Part shown: positions 21,493 to 28,156 of the stretch, piece by piece | Layout of the letters: each line of letters opens with the position of its first letter | Numbering within the stretch: position 1 is the first letter of the stretch | Assembly (NCBI GenBank): GCA_010015655.1 | Contig: ML976751.1 | Span: 25,540 to 53,695 of the forward strand | Reading direction: 5' to 3' | Length of the DNA: 28,156 bases | DNA from: Bimuria novae-zelandiae CBS 107.79 | Taxonomy: Eukaryota > Ascomycota > Dothideomycetes > Pleosporales > Didymosphaeriaceae | Program-made: the position numbers and the translations under genes | The notes under the pieces: model-generated | The model's input: only the letters and a program-made list of their open reading frames with translations | Told to the model about the DNA's origin: nothing | The model's database searches: none

Positions 21493-22379
21493 TACGGCAG
21501 CAGAGCCAATGAGAGCACAATAGCTGCCCCATATTTTCTTAATGTTATTGACTCCACCAGCTAAATGTTTCCCAACTGTGATCTAGTTCTCGCATTGTTT
21601 CTGCTTTACACTGTACACGAGTCTTACTTCGCCCTTCTCTTCGAGATATTCTAGCACTGCTATTCAGCTATCCTACTATGTCAGGGCTATCTAACGGTAC
21701 ACGCTCGAACGGGAGCCTTATAACCCATCGTGACGAGTAGCACTCCGCCAATAATTTATCCAGACGAGCGATTATGAAGTTTAGGATCTGCGATATTTTC
21801 ACAGCAGCTTATATACGACGATTGGAGCACCAGTTCATATATTTCTCCCAGCTTTCGTATGTATTATTCAATCTTCCACCTCGACTGTTGAGGAGCCAAA
21901 GTCAACGTGGCCCTACCGGACTTTGCAGCCTGCCAAGCGTTGCCATGCCTTAGCCACACCCTCAACCATATAGGCTTACTAACAACCGTTAAAAGGCGTA
22001 AGTTTAAATCGTATAAAAACCCTTTTTTATACCTTTTTATAATAATTATTTTTAAACAGTTTTATAAGGGAATACAATTTTTATTATTACTTTTTATACT
22101 CAGGGCCTGTTCGGTGGCCGCAATCTCATTTCGTGATCTCAGACGGTTATGGTAAGGCGCTAGCGTGGGATTTTTTATGTAGTTAGCCACACTAAATCTT
22201 CTATAACCCCCGCTTCTAACGTACTAAATTTAAGCTTATATTTAGTAACTACGTAATCTTATTTTATTACTGCTATAGTAAGTACTACTATACCTACTTA
22301 AGATAAGTTATAAGAGCTTTTATAAAGTTAGACGCTAGCCTTATTATAGATACCTATAGGCTAGTAAATAGGCTAAGGA
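21493..22379. other. Spacer between the two transposon blocks, no firm gene
   Basis: About 0.9 kb. From ATG 21678 a plus-strand frame (MSGLSNGTRSNGSLITHRDE) meets one TAG and is then open to about 21950; the product is not recognised and this may be a gene fragment. At 22101-22125 CAGGGCCTGTTCGGTGGCCG resembles a GGGCCTGTT-type DNA-transposon terminus, but I found no partner end. The interval 21980-22090 is an AT-rich tract with many T runs. Confidence 0.35.
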
Positions 22380-22512
22380 TTACTAAGCTTAGGTTAGGAT
22401 TAGGTTAGGATCGCACAGACATTAGGTTAGAATTAAGTTAAAGTTATATATATATTAGGTAAGGATTAGGTTAGAGTTATATAGACTTTAGGTTAGGGTT
22501 AGGTTAGGTTAT
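22380..22512 (+). repeat. Degenerate telomere-like TTAGG(G) repeat cluster
   Basis: The stretch holds about ten TTAGG-type units, including GATTAGGTTAGGAT, TTAGGTTAGG and GGTTAGGGTTAGGTTAGG at its right end. The 12-mer GGATTAGGTTAG recurs at 22397 and 22463, a 66-bp spacing, each time followed by a ..AGAC-TTAGGTTAG pattern. The fungal telomere repeat is TTAGGG; here most units are TTAGG or variants. The cluster ends 18 bp before the LTR of the second chromovirus. Confidence 0.6.
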
Positions 22513-22529
22513 TAAAGCGTTAGTATTAC

Positions 22530-22981
22530 TGTTACGACCACGAACCCCACAAGGATGAAGAAGCCAGATAATTACGCTAAGAGAGTAATTGTTAACAAAG
22601 TAGTAGAGTTAACGGGACCTAACGGGGCGCGGGATAGCTTAGTTAGCAGTCACGTGACGAAGTCCCGCATAAAGGGAAGTCCCATGGGACTACCGTAGTC
22701 CCTAGGACTACAGGGCCTTGGCGGGACTACGAAGAAGGAATAGGCTAGTATATAGTATAGCGACTTTCCTATTGTTGTTTCCTTCCTTGTAGTTAACTTA
22801 TATATCTTCTATGCGAGTACGTTCTCCTATATAGACTAATAGTTATCTTATTTATTATAAGATTAGATTATCTAGCCACGCTAAGTGTCGCATTAACTTA
22901 TACTACTAAATAATCCGTGAAGCACTACGATACCTTGCCGCCTTAACCTAGATTAGAATAAGGTGTAAGAGCCTTATAACA
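22530..22981 (+). repeat. 5' LTR of chromovirus copy 2 (452 bp)
   Basis: Begins TGTTACGACCACGAACCCC and ends GAGCCTTATAACA. It has the single-unit form of the GGACTACCGTAGTCC palindrome (about 22687-22712), like the 3' LTR of copy 1. Confidence 0.94.
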
Positions 22982-23004
22982 CTTTAACTACCCTACGGTA
23001 TAAT

Positions 23005-24130
23005 AGCAGGACCTAGTTCGACCACCGCAGCTCCAGCACCTAAGGAAAAGACCCTAGGAGAGATAGTTATTAAACAAGCGGCTTAGATAGCCTAGTTACA
23101 GGAAATTATTAACCAGATAAGCGAAAAGATAAGCTAATAGGAAAATGCGAAACATTAACTAAAGGTCCCGAAGCCCGAACCCTATTTAGGAAAGGGTCAC
23201 CTAGGAACGTTCCTAACCTAGATAGAACTATTTATCCGTTACAACCTAGGAAAGTTTAATACAGAACAAGACAAAATCCTAGTTACCTATATAAATATGC
23301 AAGACAAGGCAGCCGCGTAGGCTAGACTAATAATTAATAATTTCCTTAAGAATAGCAAATTAGAGGATTGTAGTTCAGACGCTACTAAAGACGCCTTTAA
23401 GGACTAGGAGTCTTTTTACAAGGCCGTAAAAGGAATGTTTGGCACTATTAATAAAGGATATTAAGCCGAAATACGCCTCCAGCGCCTACGTTAGGAGAAA
23501 TCGGCGGTACTCTATACACTAGAGTTTAAACAGATCATGGCAGAACTCGAAGGATGGGGAGAAGCCCCACTTATAATTACCTACTATAACGGACTAAAAG
23601 AATTGGTTAAAGACGAATTGGTTCACTAAGGAAAAGCAGACGACCTGGAAGAACTTATTAATAATGTAATTAAAGTAGATAATCGCCTGTACAAACGTAA
23701 GCTAGAAAAATAGCATGGTACTAGGCTACTTACTAGAAAAGAGAATTGATCTAGGCCCGCAGGAAGAGACTAGGACGGAAATATTATTATAACTAATAAA
23801 GCCTAATAGTACAAAAAGAAGAACGGCAAGGGAAAATAGCCGTATAGACTAAAGAAGAGTTACTAGGGCAAGAATAGCATCTTGTAGAAAGAGTAAAAAT
23901 AGAGGTTTAAAGACAAAGCCTGCCTCTAATGTAGTAAGCCAGGCCACTTCGCTAAAGACTGCAACAATTAGGAGACTAAGGTTAATATAACTAACCTCCT
24001 ATAAGTAGCTATAGTTACCCTTACGCTGGCAGAAGCCAACGGAGTGAATCTTACGTAGGAGATCCTAGAGCTAATAGAAGAGGAAGAGGAACAAAAGACC
24101 CTTCCTAAGTACTAGATCTTCTAAAGACTA
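23005..24130 (+). pseudogene. gag region of chromovirus copy 2
   Basis: The frame begins after the LTR and reads VPKPEPYLGKG, then LGTFLT-x-IELFIRYNLGKF, TYINMQDKAAA, ESFYKAVKGMFGTIN, FKQIMAELEGWGEAPL and LEELINNVIKVDNRLY, typical of the fungal Gypsy gag capsid. A C-x2-C-x4-H-x4-C zinc knuckle lies at 23921-23962 (CL-stop-CSKPGHFAKDC), intact except for a stop at the third place. Stops replace Gln and Trp in most cases. In copy 1 the first Cys of the knuckle is lost, so copy 2 is the better preserved here. Confidence 0.88.
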
Positions 24131-25014
24131 GCTAATAACACCTGCTAGATGTGCAGTAGTGCGCTATATTAATCGTCTTAGTGTGAGGCAAAAGTAATCG
24201 TCCAAGGGGTACACGCATAGGACGCCTACTAGCTAGCGGAGAAACTATAGGGGCGCCTAAAACAATACCTACGCCAGATTACGATACAGGAACGACATGA
24301 ATACGCCAAATGGTGGTAATGCACGCGTAAAGGATGCTGATAACACTCTAAGGCTAGAGTTAGGGCCTCCTATTTTCTAGGAGGTTTAGAATACTATAGG
24401 CTAAAGTAGAGCTAGTATAGCGTGCCTAATAATTGCCACGAGCACTTTCCAGCCTATTAGGCTAAGCACTATAAATAGAATAGTTAGCATTAATGTTTTA
24501 ATATTACCTGTAAGCTACATAGATAGTAGAAGTTCAAAATAGGCTAGTTCTCTTAGGGCTTAGACCCTCGCGACACTAGCACGATAATAGGGAATATATA
24601 GCTAAAAAGAGACGTGGACTACTTATTAATTAGGTAAGAATAATATAACCCACAGTGCTTCGCACACCTAAGCCTGTAGGAAGAGGTAGCCTCCTTAGAT
24701 AGCTATCTAGGGCATAATGTATTAGCCTAGAACGAATGCCTTACTCCAAATTGCCCGCAACATGGGAATTAAGGAGTATATAAATCTAATAGAATTAGAG
24801 AGACTTACGCCCTATATTAATAGCAATATAAGTGGCACTAAATTAAGGAAGTCTCTAAGCTATCTAAGGTCTAGGACTAGATTAAGGAAGCCAACGCCGG
24901 TTGGCCTAAAACCTTAGACAAAGGGTCTAATAATTTAAAAAACTAGATTATTACTAGGCAATAAGCTACACTAGTGATAGTGTAATTATTATAGCTTATT
25001 AAGTAGACACTCGC
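24131..25014 (+). other. Region between gag and protease of chromovirus copy 2
   Basis: Strongly mutated and without a continuous frame. It still shows a Cys/His-rich reading (NNTCWMCSSALY near 24135, then CHEHFPAY and others), and is collinear with copy 1 at about 18350-19250. I assign no function. Confidence 0.5.
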
Positions 25015-28000
25015 AGAATTAAGAAACGCTTAATTAAAGATATTACGGTGCATGGACATCGTGTTATAGCACTAATTAACCTAGGGGCAGACGCGTGTCT
25101 AATCGCCCTGTAAGTAGTTAAGAAGTATAATATGCTATATTATAATAAGAAAACACCGCTATAAATAGGACTCGCGGACAGGACCTAATTATAAGGATAC
25201 GGTAATAGTTGGCTACGCCTCGAGACAGCGCCGGTATAAGTTAATATAGAAGGCCTAGAGAGCTAATACGTCTTTACTATCGTAGAGATAGGAGACATCG
25301 AAGCCATCGTTAGATACAAATGGCTAGAATAACATAATTTATAGATAGACTGGATTAAACGAACGATCCTTCCCCAGGACCCACTAGTAAAGGCTTAGGC
25401 GAGCCCTGGTGGAAGGGAAACTCCCCAACCTTAGGCAAAAAAAAGGAGTTAACTATTTAGGATATAAAAAATATTAGTATGCAAGATAGACAGGATCTTA
25501 AAGTAATACCTAGGGCGGGTGCACTATATATAGGTCTAGGAGACTAAGATAGTCCTAGATAACCCTAGTCTGCCAGAAGAATATAAGGAATTTGTAGACC
25601 TATTCGAGGAACACGACGAGACTGTCTTATCTAAACATAAGACGTGGGATCACGAGATACCACTAGTAGAGGGAGCTAAGCTACGGCCAGAACGCCTAAG
25701 GCCCCTTACCTATAAATAAGAAAAAGAGTTAAAAGAGCTAATATAGAAGAATCTACGCTTAGGAAAATAGCGGCCTAGTTAGAGTCCTGTAGCCTTCCCT
25801 ATACTCTTTGTTCGCAAAAAAGACGGCAGGCTACGACTCTATGTGGATTATAAATAGCTAAACGCTGTAACGAGTAAGAATCGCTACCCGTTACTACTAA
25901 TAACGGAGCTTATGGATAGACTCTAAGGAGCTAAATACTTCACGAAATTCGACGTCCAGAATAGATTCTATAGGATTCAAATTACAAAAGGACATAAGTG
26001 GAAAACGGCGTTCTGCACACGATATAGCCTTTTCAAGTACACGGTTATGCCTATAGGGCTAACCAACGCACTAGTAACCTTCTAGAAGTTAATAAATTAA
26101 GTACTATATAAATACTTAGACGTATTCTGCACGGCGTACCTCGACGATATCTTAATATACTTACACGGAACCTTAGAAGAGCACAAAGGACATGTACGTA
26201 AAGTACTATAGAAGTTACAGGAGTATTAATTACTTCTACACCCTAAGAAGTGCGAGTTCCATGTCACTAAGACAGAATATTTAGGATTTGTAATATCCCG
26301 AGAAGGTGTTAAGATGGACCCGAAGAAGATCGCGACAATAGAAGAATAGCCACTACTATAATTAGTAAAAGACATCTAGTCTTTCTTAGGCTTTACTAAC
26401 TTCTATCGCAAATTTATTAGGAACTACTTAAAGACAACCGCTTCATTAATAGAACTTATAAAGATAGGGAAATAGCGACCTCTGCAAAAGGCAGAAATAG
26501 CGGCTTTTAAGTAGCTTAAACGCCTATTCCTAATAGCACCCCTACTATAAATGTATAACCTAGAGCGGCGACATCGCATCTATACGGATGTATTAGACTA
26601 TACGCTAGGGGCCGTATTATTACAAGAGTGCGACAATAGTAAATAGAGACCCGTCTTCTATTACGCACGCAAGCTCTTAGGAGCAGAACTAAATTATAAG
26701 ATTTATAATAAGGAGTTACTCGTAATTATCAACTATTTTAAGCAATAGGAAGCGTAGCTTAAAGGAGTAAAGCACTAGATAGAGGTCTTTTTAAATTTCC
26801 TTAACCTTACGCGCTTTATAACCACAAAGAAGCTTAATTAATAACAGGCTAAATAGTTAGAATAGATAGCGGAATTTAACTTTCGCATTACCTATTTACC
26901 TAGTAACTTAAACGCTGTAGTAGACGCACTTAGCAAGCGTTTGAATCTAATAGAAGAAGATAATAGAAGTAACTATATTATAATTCTAACCTACGCGAAG
27001 GACGGAACCCTTTGCTATAATAAGACATAACTCGCGCTAGCACTAGAAGCACGGCGCGTAGATCTTACCTATTATAGGCTAGCTATAAAAGAGATACAGG
27101 ATTATAGTAGGCTTAAGGACAAGAATTGCCAAGCGTATAATCTCTACTAAGCCACGAAATTAACAGCACGGGACTATTAAAACCGTATCTAGATTAGTAA
27201 GTAGATAGCTCCGCTGCTAATTAAAAAACTATATAAAGATAAGGATTAGGGACACCTAGGGATTACTAAAACAACGCGTTAAATCGCGAACGAATATGCT
27301 ATTCCTAGGCTACGCTAGGCAGTACCAAAGGTTTTAGGTAATTATTTGGCCTGTTATAAGAACAAGCCTAAGAGATATAAGCCCTACGGCCTCTTATAGC
27401 CACTATAGCCACCCCTAAGACTATAGTTAAGCGTGACCATAGACTTTATTATGAAGCTACTAGCATTACTAGCACTAGGGAACAAGAATCCCTACGACTT
27501 AATCTTAGTTATAATCTATTAACTTACTAAGGAGTCGAGGTTTGTGTTAATTAGGGAAGCTATGTCAGCAGAAGAACTAGCCTATATAGTAGAACGAGAA
27601 CTAATATTATAGGTTAGACAACCTAACAAGTTTATTATAGACAGGGCTAAGATATTCACATCGTTATACTAGACCACGTTTACAGCTAAATTAGGGATTA
27701 AGCACAAGCTCACGACGAGCTTCTATCCTAAAATAGATAGCTAAACTAAGTAAATAAACTAAACGTTAGAATAGTATCTCTAGATGTATATAAATAAGCT
27801 TTAAGATAACTGGGTTAAGCTATTACCAACGGCCCAGCTAGCATACAATAGCGCAAGATCGGCGACTACGGGGTACTCGCCATATTACGCCAACCATGGA
27901 TGTGAGCCAACGACTTACTAGGATCCATTAGATATCTAGAGCATTGCGAAGAACGCAGCCAATAAGGCTAAACTTATATAGGACCTATATAAAACACTAC

Positions 28001-28156
28001 ACGAGAATATCGCGCGACGTAATAAATAAACAGCACAATAAGCAAATAAGAAAAGAATTATAGAACTAACCTTTAAGGAGGGGGATAGAGTCCTCCTCTC
28101 GCGAAAAAATCTTAAGATAATAAGGCTAAGCAAAAAACTAGATAACCTTTAAAAGG
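25015..28156 (+). pseudogene. pol region of chromovirus copy 2 (protease, RT, RNase H, integrase)
   Basis: The protease shows LINLGAD at 25072-25092, with Asn where the catalytic Asp of DSG/DTG is expected. Reverse transcriptase runs from about 25650: FPILFVRKKDGRLRLYVDY, TKFDVQNRFYRIQI, and YLDDILIY with an intact YxDD at 26137-26148. RNase H begins near 26578 (YTDVLDYTLGAVLLQ). In integrase, HLGITKT starts at 27253 (zinc-binding His), TIDFI has its first catalytic Asp at 27442, IIDRAK the second at 27640, and the third acidic position reads Lys (AAG 27748-27750) where the family has Glu. Stops are frequent. The window ends in the domain between integrase and chromodomain (RVLLSRKNLKI). Confidence 0.92.

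Larger units (their letters stand above)
22530..28156 (+). mobile_element. Ty3/Gypsy chromovirus, copy 2, cut by the window end
   Basis: Same family as 13733-20838 but on the plus strand. It starts with a 452-bp LTR and continues through gag, protease, reverse transcriptase, RNase H and integrase. The last base of the window corresponds to about 15194 of copy 1, so about 1.45 kb (chromodomain and 3' LTR) is outside. ATTAC (22525-22529) directly precedes the LTR and would be the target duplication to look for past the window. Confidence 0.94.

Noticed and set aside
22101..22125. GGGCCTGTTCGG-type transposon terminus
   Set aside because: No matching inverted end (CCGAACAGGCCC) was found in the window and no target duplication can be tested.

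Overview
The window looks like a chromosome segment of a filamentous ascomycete (Pezizomycotina; I would guess a Dothideomycete, but nothing here proves the class). The evidence is short introns of 48 to 82 bp with GT..AG ends and CTAAC/CTGAC-like branch sites, fungal protein families, and heavily decayed transposons. In these transposons almost every substitution is a C-to-T or G-to-A transition, mostly CpA to TpA, which is the mark of repeat-induced point mutation (RIP).

Layout. (1) 1-2283: a RIP-decayed hAT transposon on the minus strand, with BED finger, central transposase and C-terminal dimerisation domain all recognisable, plus one good terminus at 2283. (2) 2656-5918: the only two intact genes, both plus strand: a short-chain dehydrogenase/reductase (1 intron) and a CUE-domain ubiquitin-binding protein (4 introns) with a WxxL motif near the C-terminus. 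(3) 6375-11785: decaying single-copy genes: an unrecognised minus-strand gene with three Q-to-stop changes and a frameshift, a weak open frame at 8762-9190 broken only by TAA/TAG, and a GH17 GPI-type glucanase pseudogene with one stop and one frameshift. (4) 12257-21492: a Fot1/pogo-like Tc1/mariner element with 52-bp inverted repeats flanked by TA. It is split by a full-length Ty3/Gypsy chromovirus (13733-20838, minus strand) that has two LTRs, a perfect 5-bp target duplication CTTAA, a polypurine tract and a chromodomain. (5) 21493-22529: a spacer holding degenerate telomere-like TTAGG repeats. (6) 22530-28156: a second copy of the same chromovirus on the plus strand, cut by the window end; the two copies are head to head and form a giant inverted repeat.

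How it fits together. Order of events: the pogo-like element inserted first, the chromovirus then inserted into it, and RIP mutated all copies. Nonsense mutations of the RIP type also appear in the single-copy genes between 6.4 and 11.8 kb, while the genes at 2.6-5.9 kb are intact. This suggests, but does not prove, leakage of RIP or general gene decay next to the transposon block. I found no CRISPR, no convincing RNA gene and no clear undescribed system. The most interesting items are the nested and inverted transposon structure, the RIP-erased catalytic motifs, the telomere-like repeat beside the second chromovirus, and the decayed unknown gene.
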